From positions 582,208 through 646,207 of the forward strand of contig NZ_BMTU01000003.1 in NCBI RefSeq assembly GCF_014649835.1: 64,000 nt of DNA, in the 5' to 3' direction. The notes beneath the pieces were generated by a model. It searched no databases. It saw only the letters and a list, made by a program, of their open reading frames with translations, and had not been told where the DNA came from. The stretch's first letter is position 1, and each line of letters starts with the position of its first letter. Origin of the DNA: Streptomyces pilosus (GTDB lineage: Bacteria > Actinomycetota > Actinomycetes > Streptomycetales > Streptomycetaceae). Below are positions 55,230-64,000 of the stretch, in pieces. A program made the translations under genes and the position numbers.

Positions 55230-56027
55230 ATGCTGCTGACGATCGACGTGGGCAACACGCACACCGTCCTGGGCCTCTTCGACGGCGAGGAGATCGTCGA
55301 ACACTGGCGCATCTCCACGGACGCGCGCCGTACCGCCGACGAGCTCGCGGTCCTCCTCCAGGGCCTCATGGGCATGCACCCGCTGCTCGGCGACGAGCTG
55401 GGCGACGGCATCGACGGCATCGCGATCTGCGCGACGGTCCCCTCCGTCCTGCACGAACTGCGCGAGGTCACGCGCCGCTACTACGGGGACGTGCCGGCGG
55501 TCCTCGTCGAACCGGGCGTGAAGACGGGCGTCCCGATCCAGTTCGACAACCCCAAGGAGGTCGGCGCCGACCGCATCATCAACGCGGTCGCGGCGAACGA
55601 GCTGTACGGCGGACCGGCGATCGTCGTCGACTTCGGCACGGCGACGACGTTCGACGCGGTCTCCGCGCGGGGCGAGTACGTCGGCGGGGTCATCGCCCCC
55701 GGCATCGAGATCTCCGTCGAGGCGCTCGGGGTCAAGGCGGCCCAGCTGCGGAAGATCGAGGTGGCCCGGCCCCGGACGGTGATCGGCAAGAACACCGTCG
55801 CGGCGATGCAGTCGGGCATCGTGTACGGCTTCGCCGGGCAGGTGGACGGGGTCGTCAACCGCATGGCGCGGGAACTGGCCGACGATCCCGACGACGTCAC
55901 GGTGATCGCGACCGGTGGGCTGGCGCCGACGGTGCTGGGGGAGAGCTCGGTGATCGACGAGCACGAACCGTGGCTGACCCTGATCGGCCTCCGCATGGTC
56001 TACGAACGCAACGTGTCCCGCATGTAG
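55230..56027 (+). CDS. coaX: Type III pantothenate kinase
   Basis: 265 aa from ATG 55230, 8 nt after nadC. Type III signatures: TIDVGNTHTVLGLFDG, the GADRI block, VDFGTATTFDAV and GGVIAPGI. It phosphorylates pantothenate with ATP in CoA synthesis and is not feedback-inhibited by CoA. Its place after nadC links pantothenate (panC) and NAD genes in one unit. Confidence 0.95.
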   Translation: MLLTIDVGNTHTVLGLFDGEEIVEHWRISTDARRTADELAVLLQGLMGMHPLLGDELGDGIDGIAICATVPSVLHELREVTRRYYGDVPAVLVEPGVKTGVPIQFDNPKEVGADRIINAVAANELYGGPAIVVDFGTATTFDAVSARGEYVGGVIAPGIEISVEALGVKAAQLRKIEVARPRTVIGKNTVAAMQSGIVYGFAGQVDGVVNRMARELADDPDDVTVIATGGLAPTVLGESSVIDEHEPWLTLIGLRMVYERNVSRM

Positions 56028-56241
56028 CGGCACAGCCCGGCCCCCACCCGCCGCATCCCCGGTACCTCCCGGGCCCTCGGGGCACCGGGCGGGGAGCGGC
56101 GGGGTGGCCGCCGACGGCGCGGCGGAGAGCGGGCGGACGGCGCGTGCGGCCGCGCGGGCGTCCCACCCACCCGGGTGGCACCCGACGCCACACCCTCACC
56201 CCATACGCCCTGTTTGTCTGATTAGCGCGTATCGTCGCAGC

Positions 56242-56856
56242 ATGCCCACGCCCTACGGATCCCGCGGCGGCCTGGCGTTCGGCGCGGAGGAACTGCGCGT
56301 GCTGCGCCGCGCCCTCGCCCTCGCGCTGCACCCCACGCCCGCCTCGGCCGACGACGTCCAGGACTGCCTCCGCCTCGCCGACTCCCTCGACGAGGCGACG
56401 CGGGAGAGTGTCCGGCTGCGCGCCTTCCTCCTGGCCGACCTGGGCCGCTACCGCGCCGCCCTCCCCGGCACCGCCGCCGGTTACCTCACGCTCCTGGAAG
56501 AGGCGCTGGGCGCCGGGTACCGTCCGGCCCCCGACGACCTGGCCGCCCTCCGTGCCCTGCGCGGCAACCCCACCGCCGCCGGCCTCCTGCGCCAGTGCGA
56601 CCGCACCCGCCTCACCGCCCTCCCCGGCGGCCGGACGGACGCGGCCGCCGCCTCCGACGAGGAGAGCCAGGAGAGCGGGCCCGCGGAGAGCCCCTCCAGG
56701 CCCCATCCCGCACCGAACCCGCCCCCCGCGCCCACGCCCGCCCCGACCCCCGGCACCCCCAAGCCCACCCGGCGCCCCGTCCCCACCCCCGGCGAGGTCT
56801 TCCCCCGCCGCAAACCCGCCCCGCCCCCGCCCGGTCAGCACCTGGCGGCGGGCTGA
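56242..56856 (+). CDS. Conserved hypothetical protein with Pro-rich tail
   Basis: 204 aa from ATG 56242. TATCGT ends six bases upstream with no SD, so leaderless is likely. Residues ~8-125 are helical (GAEELRVLRRALALALHP, LADSLDEATRESVRLRAFLL, YLTLLEEALG). A Pro-rich low-complexity tail (PAPNPPPAPTPAPTP-type) follows. No known family is recognised. It lies ~210 bp downstream of coaX and could be a separate transcript. Confidence 0.7.
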   Translation: MPTPYGSRGGLAFGAEELRVLRRALALALHPTPASADDVQDCLRLADSLDEATRESVRLRAFLLADLGRYRAALPGTAAGYLTLLEEALGAGYRPAPDDLAALRALRGNPTAAGLLRQCDRTRLTALPGGRTDAAAASDEESQESGPAESPSRPHPAPNPPPAPTPAPTPGTPKPTRRPVPTPGEVFPRRKPAPPPPGQHLAAG

Positions 56857-56882
56857 CGGCTCCGCCTGGCTACCCTGGAGTC

Positions 56883-57059
56883 ATGGACTACGTCTCCGCG
56901 CTCCTCCCCCCGGCCGTGATGGCCGTCCTCTTCATCAGCGTCATCCGAGTGATCGTGAAGACTCAGGGCGGCGCCAACAAGGCCAAGGAGGACGCCGCCG
57001 TCGACGCGGCCCTCGCCAGGGCGGAGGGCGCGACCCCCGCCCCCAGGCCCGAAGCCTGA
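56883..57059 (+). CDS. Small single-helix membrane protein
   Basis: 58 aa from ATG 56883; TACCCT ends six bases before it, again consistent with leaderless expression. One hydrophobic helix (YVSALLPPAVMAVLFISVIRVIV) is followed by a charged Ala/Lys/Glu helix. Function unknown. A strong terminator follows. Confidence 0.7.
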   Translation: MDYVSALLPPAVMAVLFISVIRVIVKTQGGANKAKEDAAVDAALARAEGATPAPRPEA

Positions 57060-57083
57060 ACCTCCGCACACCCCCACCGCCCC

Positions 57084-57117
57084 AGGGCGTACGACCTCCA
57101 CTCGTACGCCCTTTTTG
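57084..57117 (+). terminator. Rho-independent terminator
   Basis: AGGGCGTACGA (57084-57094) pairs with TCGTACGCCCT (57102-57112) and is followed by TTTTG. One of the few classical intrinsic terminators here. Confidence 0.9.
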
Positions 57118-57184
57118 TGCGCGTTCACCAGCCCGTGCCCGCCCCGGCACGCCATGGTGCGGTTCTCCCACTATTGTCTGAGTT

Positions 57185-57649
57185 GTGCCTCGCCCCTTGG
57201 GAGAACTCGAAGACTCGGTCATGACGCGGGTGTGGAAGTGGAACCGCCCGGTGACCGTTCGGGAAGTCCTGGAAGATCTGCAGAAGGAGCGGTCCATCGC
57301 CTACACCACGGTGATGACCGTCCTGGACAATCTCCATCAGAAGGGCTGGGTGCGCCGGGAAGCCGAAGGCCGGGCCTATCGATATGAGGCGGTCTCCACA
57401 CGCGCCGCCTACGCCGCGGCGCTGATGAACGAGGCGTGGTCGCAGAGCGACAACGCCGCGGCCGCTCTCGTCGCCTTCTTCGGCATGATGAGCGAGGAAC
57501 AGCGGCAGGCGCTCACCGACGCCGTCCGCATCGTCCAGCTCCCGGAAACCCCACCCGAGAACCCCGCCTCCGGCCGAAACCCCGCCTCCGGCCGAAACCC
57601 CGTCTCCGAGCAGAACCCCGGCTCCGCCGAGGACAGCGGCGGACGATAG
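57185..57649 (+). CDS. BlaI/MecI-family transcriptional regulator
   Basis: 154 aa from GTG 57185, with TATTGT seven bases upstream (leaderless). The winged helix of the BlaI family is clear: LGELEDSVMTRVWKWNRPVT, YTTVMTVLDNLHQKGWVRRE and AYRYEAVSTR. Residues ~120-150 are a repetitive tail (NPASGR twice). No BlaR1-type sensor or beta-lactamase gene is adjacent; other actinobacterial BlaI paralogues control oxidative-stress or copper genes. It directly precedes the ArgA-type gene, whose promoter -10 overlaps the blaI stop. Confidence 0.88.
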   Translation: MPRPLGELEDSVMTRVWKWNRPVTVREVLEDLQKERSIAYTTVMTVLDNLHQKGWVRREAEGRAYRYEAVSTRAAYAAALMNEAWSQSDNAAAALVAFFGMMSEEQRQALTDAVRIVQLPETPPENPASGRNPASGRNPVSEQNPGSAEDSGGR

Positions 57650-57658
57650 CGTCCGCTC

Positions 57659-58192
57659 ATGTCCGCAGACAGCCCCGAAGTCACCGCAAATGCCATCACG
57701 GTCCGGCGGGCCCGCACCAGCGACGTACAGGCCGTGCGCCGTCTCCTTGACGCCTACGTCCGCGGGCGCATCCTGCTCGACAAAGCGACCGTGACGCTTT
57801 ACGAGGACATCCAGGAGTTCTGGGTCGCGGAACGGGACGACAACGCCGAGGTGGTCGGCTGCGGCGCCCTGCACGTCATGTGGGAAGACCTCGCGGAAGT
57901 CCGCACTCTTGCCGTGAAGCCGGGTCTGAAGGGCGCCGGGGTCGGACACCGGTTGCTGGAGAAGTTGCTGGAGACGGCCCGCTGGCTGGGTGTTCGGCGC
58001 GTATTCTGCCTGACCTTCGAAGTGGACTTCTTCGGCAAGCACGGCTTCGTGGAGATCGGTGAGACCCCGGTGGACACCGATGTGTACGCCGAGCTACTGC
58101 GTTCCTATGATGAGGGTGTCGCGGAGTTCCTCGGTCTCGAACGCGTGAAACCGAACACCTTGGGCAACAGTCGGATGCTTCTGCATCTGTGA
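57659..58192 (+). CDS. GNAT amino-acid N-acetyltransferase (ArgA/N-acetylglutamate synthase-like)
   Basis: 177 aa from ATG 57659. TAGCGT (57647-57652) ends six bases before it, so leaderless initiation is predicted. GNAT motifs: RRARTSDVQAVRRLLDAY, VAERDDNAEVVGCGALHV, VKPGLKGAGVGHRLLEKLLE (acetyl-CoA loop) and FFGKHGF. The tail ERVKPNTLGNSRMLLHL is nearly the same as the mycobacterial ArgA-type enzyme, which makes N-acetylglutamate for arginine synthesis. This activity is inferred. Confidence 0.88.
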   Translation: MSADSPEVTANAITVRRARTSDVQAVRRLLDAYVRGRILLDKATVTLYEDIQEFWVAERDDNAEVVGCGALHVMWEDLAEVRTLAVKPGLKGAGVGHRLLEKLLETARWLGVRRVFCLTFEVDFFGKHGFVEIGETPVDTDVYAELLRSYDEGVAEFLGLERVKPNTLGNSRMLLHL

Positions 58193-58329
58193 TCGCCGGG
58201 AGATTCCGCACGATCCCACCATGCCCCGGTGCCCCTATGTCCGAAACGCGCATGTTTCCGGGCCCGCGGCGGGCTCCGGGTCTCTCCGGGGGGTTTGTGT
58301 TTTTACGGCAAAAGCGGTTTGCTTTCCGG

Positions 58330-58343
58330 AGTACTGCAGTACT
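58330..58343. promoter_or_regulatory. Perfect 14-bp palindrome upstream of lsr2
   Basis: AGTACTGCAGTACT, immediately followed by GCATATAAC, in an unusually AT-rich patch about 77-90 bp before the lsr2 start. A candidate operator or promoter-overlapping site. Confidence 0.5.
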
Positions 58344-58419
58344 GCATATAACAAGGGACGGCGATACGGCGGACGCCGCCACACCCCGGACCCTCAGGTT
58401 TTCGATGAAAGGAAATCCG

Positions 58420-58755
58420 GTGGCACAGAAGGTTCAGGTCCTTCTTGTCGACGACCTCGACGGCGGCGAGGCGGACGAGACCGTGACGTTCGCGTTGGAC
58501 GGCAAGACGTACGAGATCGATCTCACCACCGCCAATGCGGACAAGCTCCGCGGCCTTCTCGACCCTTACGTGAAGGGCGGGCGCCGTACCGGGGGCCGCG
58601 CTTCCGGCGGCCGTGGAAAGGCGCGTGCTTCTTCCGGTGGCAGCCAGGACACCGCGGCCATCCGCGCCTGGGCCAAGGAGAACGGATACGAGGTCAACGA
58701 CCGCGGCCGTGTTCCGGCGTCCATCCGCGAGGCCTACGAAAAGGCCAACGGCTGA
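58420..58755 (+). CDS. lsr2: Lsr2 family nucleoid-associated protein / xenogeneic silencer
   Basis: 111 aa from GTG 58420, with AAAGGA 7 nt upstream. The N-terminal dimerisation domain (VLLVDDLDGGEADETVTFALD) leads through a Gly/Arg/Ser linker to the C-terminal DNA-binding domain AIRAWAKENGYEVNDRGRVP, with the AT-minor-groove RGR motif. Lsr2 binds AT-rich DNA, silences horizontally acquired genes and bridges DNA. Its last 22 bases overlap the convergent gene's 3' end. Confidence 0.96.
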   Translation: MAQKVQVLLVDDLDGGEADETVTFALDGKTYEIDLTTANADKLRGLLDPYVKGGRRTGGRASGGRGKARASSGGSQDTAAIRAWAKENGYEVNDRGRVPASIREAYEKANG

Positions 58756-59483
58756 CCGTCGGCCTGTGCGGCGGCGGCCGCACCCGCGCGCCGCAGCCGA
58801 ACCCGGTGGACCTGTGTCGCCACGGTGTTCACCAGTCGCACGAGATCCGGGGGGCCGGCACCGTTCCCCCCGGCGCCGCTCGTGCCCATCGCCGAGATCG
58901 TCGGCAGCGAGGCCCCGGCCTCGCGTTCCGGCCCGGGGGGCCGCAGCCACACGGCGGCCCCCTGCGAACCGTCCCCCGCGCCCGCCCGCGCGTCCCGCAC
59001 GGCCCCCGCGCCGCAGCGGACGGGTCCGGGTGCACCGGGCACCCCGGGGGGAGTCCCGGGAATTCCGGGAGCCTCCATGAGGCCCCCCGCCCCGATCGCC
59101 GTAAGGTCCAGATCCGGCGGCGCCCCCCAGTCCAGCCACTCCAGCAGCCCCGGCAGCTCCTCCGCGCTGCCCGCGGCCACCAGCAGCCGCATCCGGTCAC
59201 CGGACAGGGCCACCGGGAACCCCCGCCCGTGGCGCCCCAGGCGCGCCAGCGCCGCGCCCCCCGCCTCGGCGGGCACGTCGAGGACGTCGAAGCGCACCCC
59301 CACCACCAACCGCACCGGACGGCCGGGCACCGTGGGCCAGCCCAGCACGTCCTCGTACCAGAGCCCGAGCGCCTCGTCACCGACGGTGAGCGGTCGGCGC
59401 TGCGGAGGGACGTCGGGGGAGGGGATGCCGGCCATGCCCCGCGCAACCACGTGAGCGGCCGCCGGGTTACGCTGGGTGCTCAT
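58734..59483 (-). CDS. Conserved hypothetical protein, possibly primase/polymerase-N-like
   Basis: 249 aa from ATG 59483. The pattern LWYEDVLGWPTVPGRPVRLVV, FDVLDVPAEAGGAALARL, FPVALSGDRMRLLVAAG and LLEWLDWG, plus the terminal PDLVRLVNTVATQVHRVRL, resembles short Streptomyces proteins related to the bifunctional primase/polymerase N-domain. Catalytic aspartates are not obvious, so it may be inactive. The central ~80 residues are Gly/Pro/Ala-rich. It converges on lsr2 with overlapping 3' ends and diverges from clpC. Confidence 0.65.
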   Translation of the reverse strand: MSTQRNPAAAHVVARGMAGIPSPDVPPQRRPLTVGDEALGLWYEDVLGWPTVPGRPVRLVVGVRFDVLDVPAEAGGAALARLGRHGRGFPVALSGDRMRLLVAAGSAEELPGLLEWLDWGAPPDLDLTAIGAGGLMEAPGIPGTPPGVPGAPGPVRCGAGAVRDARAGAGDGSQGAAVWLRPPGPEREAGASLPTISAMGTSGAGGNGAGPPDLVRLVNTVATQVHRVRLRRAGAAAAAQADGQPLAFS

Positions 59484-59541
59484 GTGTACGCGCAGGGTGT
59501 CGAACAAGGGGGCGCGCAGGGGTGCTGAGGCGCGCAAGGTT

Positions 59542-59555
59542 GTTCGCCCGTAGCG
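59542..59555 (+). promoter_or_regulatory. ClgR-type box 1
   Basis: GTTCGC-CCGTA-GCG, matching the GTTCGC-N5-GCG pattern known for the Streptomyces Clp gene regulator ClgR; 313 bp before the clpC start. Confidence 0.6.
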
Positions 59556-59647
59556 GAGGGAACCCGTGCACTCGGCATGGACTGTCGGTAGCAGCGGGTA
59601 AGACATCCCTAGTGAGAGGGGGCGACACGCAGCCCGGCGCGTGCTCC

Positions 59648-59661
59648 GTTCGCCATGGGCG
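59648..59661 (+). promoter_or_regulatory. ClgR-type box 2
   Basis: GTTCGC-CATGG-GCG, a second exact GTTCGC-N5-GCG match 106 bp after box 1 and 207 bp before the clpC start. Confidence 0.6.
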
Positions 59662-59867
59662 TACTGGCGATGGGGGTAACTGCCTGGCCTGCGGGAACAT
59701 CGTCTCGCACCATCGGGTTGGAGCAGATGTCGGCGTGAGCGGGGTCAGGAGGCCATCGACGGTGTCGGCAGTTGGAATGAGCGGTCCCCGCTTGCGGGAC
59801 TAAGCTGCGGAAGGACAGGGAGGGGAAGTTCCCCCCACTGCCTGACCGCTCTGAGGAGCGATTAACG

Positions 59868-62393
<2,526 letters not shown>

Positions 62394-62418
62394 CCGCCGC
62401 GCTCGGCCCGAACGGGAA

Positions 62419-62462
62419 AAAGGGGTCTGCCCCGGGACATGTGTCCCGGGGCAGACCCCTTT
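62419..62462. terminator. Terminator of clpC, 21-bp stem
   Basis: 62419-62439 pairs perfectly with 62442-62462; the arms read AAAGGGGTCTGCCCC...and its complement, with T residues at the 3' side. It also sits at the 3' end of the convergent phosphatase gene. Confidence 0.85.
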
Positions 62463-62490
62463 CGCGTCGCCGCGGTGGCCGCGGGACGGT

Positions 62491-63129
62491 TCAGGAGAGC
62501 TGACCGTCGTAGTCCGGCAGCTTGAACGTCTTCTCGGCGTGGCCGCCGGACAGGTCCGTGGGGCTGTTGCCGATGTTGGCGATGATCGTGTAGCCCTTCC
62601 GCTCGATGGCGACGCGCTGGGCCGTCTTGTAGTCGGCGACGTTCCTGAACAGGTCGAGGAAGCCGCGGACGTAGAGGCCGGAGGACTCGTAACCGGCCTG
62701 GTCGAGGTTCCATTCGGTGGGCGCGTGGATGATGCCCGGGCGGGCGGTCACGAAGAACAGGTCGACGCCGCGCTCCTCGGCGTACCGGGCGACCTCCAGG
62801 ACCGGCTCGTTGGCCGGCTGGGGGAAGCTGAAGCCGAAGTCGGTCTCCAGCGCGGTGTTGTCGATGTCGAGGACGATGGCCTGCTTCTCGCCCGGCCGGG
62901 TGTCCGCGATCCGTTGCTTCAGATAGGGCAGGGCCTGGTCCATGACCGCCTGGCAGTCCCGCTGCCAGGTGGCGTAGTCGACGTCCTCGGCGGCGGCCAC
63001 GGCCGCTGTGGCGGCGGTGGGGGAGCCCGAGGAGGTCGTGGCGCCGGCCGGTGCGGCCAGGGCCACCAGTGCGGTCGCGGAGACGGCGGTCACCGATGCG
63101 CGACCTAACCAGGAACGTCGGCTTCTCAT
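62491..63129 (-). CDS. Secreted HAD-superfamily (class IIIB) acid phosphatase
   Basis: 212 aa from ATG 63129. A twin-arginine-like basic start (MRSRRSWLG) and hydrophobic core end at APAGA, so export is predicted. Motif I IVLDIDNTALE (nucleophile and acid/base Asp), motif II FFVTARP, Lys in motif III (ERKGYTIIANIGNSPTDLSGG; Lys near RKGY). It matches the acid phosphatase class B subgroup, a broad phosphomonoesterase outside the cell. Confidence 0.88.
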   Translation of the reverse strand: MRSRRSWLGRASVTAVSATALVALAAPAGATTSSGSPTAATAAVAAAEDVDYATWQRDCQAVMDQALPYLKQRIADTRPGEKQAIVLDIDNTALETDFGFSFPQPANEPVLEVARYAEERGVDLFFVTARPGIIHAPTEWNLDQAGYESSGLYVRGFLDLFRNVADYKTAQRVAIERKGYTIIANIGNSPTDLSGGHAEKTFKLPDYDGQLS

Positions 63130-63442
63130 GTAGTGGGGGTGTCCTCTCACGTCCGTGACGCGGTTCCAACATGTCGTGAGCATGCTCGTGTGCGGGGGTG
63201 ACGCGAGGTGAACCGTAGGGTTACCGAACGGTAGGCGCCAAGAGGCCTGCGCCACATTTCTTGAGCGACCCGCGCCACCCCCCGGTGACATGCTGCACAG
63301 GCGTTATGTCCGGTACTACCCGGAATAGTGAGAAGCGGCCGGAAATCAAATCGGACATACCGTGCGAAGGTCTGATCGATCAGCCTGAAATGCGGGTTTC
63401 GCCCGGTAAAAGGGCTCTGTCAAGAGACGTGCATCTCACGCC

Positions 63443-63469
63443 TGATCTACGACGTTCCGTCGTAGATCA
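63443..63469 (+). promoter_or_regulatory. 12-bp perfect hairpin in the M23 leader
   Basis: TGATCTACGACG (63443-63454), loop TTC, CGTCGTAGATCA (63458-63469), 104 bp before the start codon. Confidence 0.6.
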
Positions 63470-63511
63470 CACTATTGCGGCTTTTCGGGCGGAAGGGTTA
63501 CCACTGAATGG

Positions 63512-63543
63512 CCACCGCGACGCGGTCCTGTGCGTCGGGTGGT
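63512..63543 (+). promoter_or_regulatory. Second leader hairpin
   Basis: CCACC and CGACGC pair with GCGTCG and GGTGG around GGTCCTGT, with one bulged G; it ends about 30 bases before the start codon, close enough to affect RBS access. Confidence 0.45.
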
Positions 63544-63573
63544 TTCGACTGTCCCCTTCCTGATGAGGTTTCG

Positions 63574-64000
63574 ATGTTCGAGCGCGTCACGTCCCGTTCC
63601 TCCCGTACGTCCCTGATCCGCACCCGCGCGGCCGTGCTGGCCGCCGGCCTGGGGGCCTCGGTCGCGCTGGGAGCCGGGGTCGCGGTCGCCGCCGACACCA
63701 CGGCCGCATCCGGTGCCGCGAGTGCCGCCCACGCCGTCCAGGCGCAGGCCGCCGCCCAGGCCGAGGCCGCGAAGGCCCAGGCCGCCCAGGCCGAGAAGGC
63801 CGCGAAGGCGAAGCAGACCGCGGCCGCCAAGGCCGCGAAGGCGAAGCAGGCCGCCAAGGCCGCCGCCAAGAAGAAGCAGGCGTCGTGGGTGTCGCCCGTG
63901 AAGAGCTACAAGCTGTCGGCGAGCTACGCGGCGAACGGCGGCATGTGGGCCTCCAAGCACTCCGGCCAGGACTACGCCGTGCCGACCGGCACCCCGGTCG
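63574..64000 (+). CDS. M23-family secreted peptidase, N-terminal part (3' truncated by window)
   Basis: 142 codons from ATG 63574 with GAGG upstream; continues past base 64000. The signal peptide (TRAAVLAAGLGASVALGAGV, cleavage near AVAA) is followed by an Ala/Lys/Gln-rich coiled-coil-like linker (about residues 50-105). The start of the M23 fold follows, with KLSASYAANGGMW and the first zinc ligands in HSGQDYAVP. M23 enzymes hydrolyse peptidoglycan cross-bridges. The second ligand motif is outside the window. Confidence 0.9.
   Translation, partial: MFERVTSRSSRTSLIRTRAAVLAAGLGASVALGAGVAVAADTTAASGAASAAHAVQAQAAAQAEAAKAQAAQAEKAAKAKQTAAAKAAKAKQAAKAAAKKKQASWVSPVKSYKLSASYAANGGMWASKHSGQDYAVPTGTPV

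Larger units (their letters stand above)
59484..59867. other. clpC upstream regulatory region
   Basis: 384 bp with no convincing gene. It contains two GTTCGC-N5-GCG sites (59542-59555 and 59648-59661), a possible -10 TAAGCT (59801-59806), a GGGGAAGTTCCCC palindrome near 59823, and the SD GAGGAG about 10 nt before clpC. Confidence 0.75.
63130..63573. other. Structured intergenic region before the M23 peptidase gene
   Basis: 444 bp, relatively AT-rich, no gene seen. It contains hairpins at 63443-63469 and 63512-63543 and a GAGG SD at 63565-63568. It could be a long 5' leader. The promoter of the phosphatase is on the left. Confidence 0.65.

Noticed and set aside
63300..63573. ydaO-type (c-di-AMP) riboswitch in the M23 leader
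   Set aside because: The conserved core segments of that motif were not recognised; only generic hairpins are seen.

Overview
The window is chromosomal DNA from a Streptomyces-type actinomycete. The base composition is very GC-rich with GC-biased third codon positions, and GTG/TTG starts and leaderless starts are common. The gene set is typical of the genus: a TipA-like MerR regulator, a WhiJ/DUF397/ATPase trio, an AfsR/SARP regulator, Lsr2, ClpC, and an orphan NuoD. No integrase, transposase, CRISPR array or rRNA operon was found, so this reads as core chromosome with small accessory patches.

Layout. 1-6.4 kb: 3' end of the DNA polymerase III delta-prime gene, a secreted lipoprotein peptidase, tRNA-Thr(CGT), a secreted trypsin with FG-GAP repeats, a small secreted/membrane pair and a glycosyltransferase. 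6.7-14.3 kb: a large SARP-NB-ARC-TPR regulator, a short family-A DNA polymerase, a Clp-N/HTH protein with a striking twin-palindrome promoter, a DUF2786 protein and a lipoprotein. 14.6-16.7 kb: a WhiJ-like locus (DUF397, GHKL ATPase, XRE regulator). 16.8-25.6 kb: an aldehyde dehydrogenase, a PadR-controlled drug-efflux ABC transporter, a ClC channel plus glutamate decarboxylase, TipA, and a DedA protein. 25.7-27.4 kb: a ThrE-family exporter.

From 27.5 kb the gene order resembles the mycobacterial ppa-to-clpC1 region: ppa, dacB, a DUF2342 metalloprotease-like gene, tilS, hpt, ftsH, folE, then (opposite strand) folP, NTF2-like, folB, folK, DUF3180. After several interposed genes (lysyltransferase-like DUF2156, coiled-coil protein, two PH-domain proteins, nuoD, a MidA-like methyltransferase, a NarL-type two-component system, an aldolase) come DUF2520, panC, nadB, nadC, coaX, two small unknowns, BlaI, an ArgA-type acetyltransferase, lsr2 and clpC. 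The window ends with a secreted acid phosphatase and the start of an M23 peptidase.

Functional themes: cofactor biosynthesis (folate, pantothenate/CoA, NAD), cell-envelope maintenance, proteostasis (FtsH, ClpC, Clp-N regulator) and several small autoregulated switches. The most interesting signals are regulatory: twin 19-bp palindromes on a leaderless promoter of the Clp-N/HTH gene; a near-identical 26-bp element in front of two convergent WhiJ-locus genes; a TipA whose expected thiopeptide-linking cysteine appears replaced by glycine; two ClgR-type boxes before clpC; and two independent tandem duplications of C-terminal coding tails beyond stop codons.
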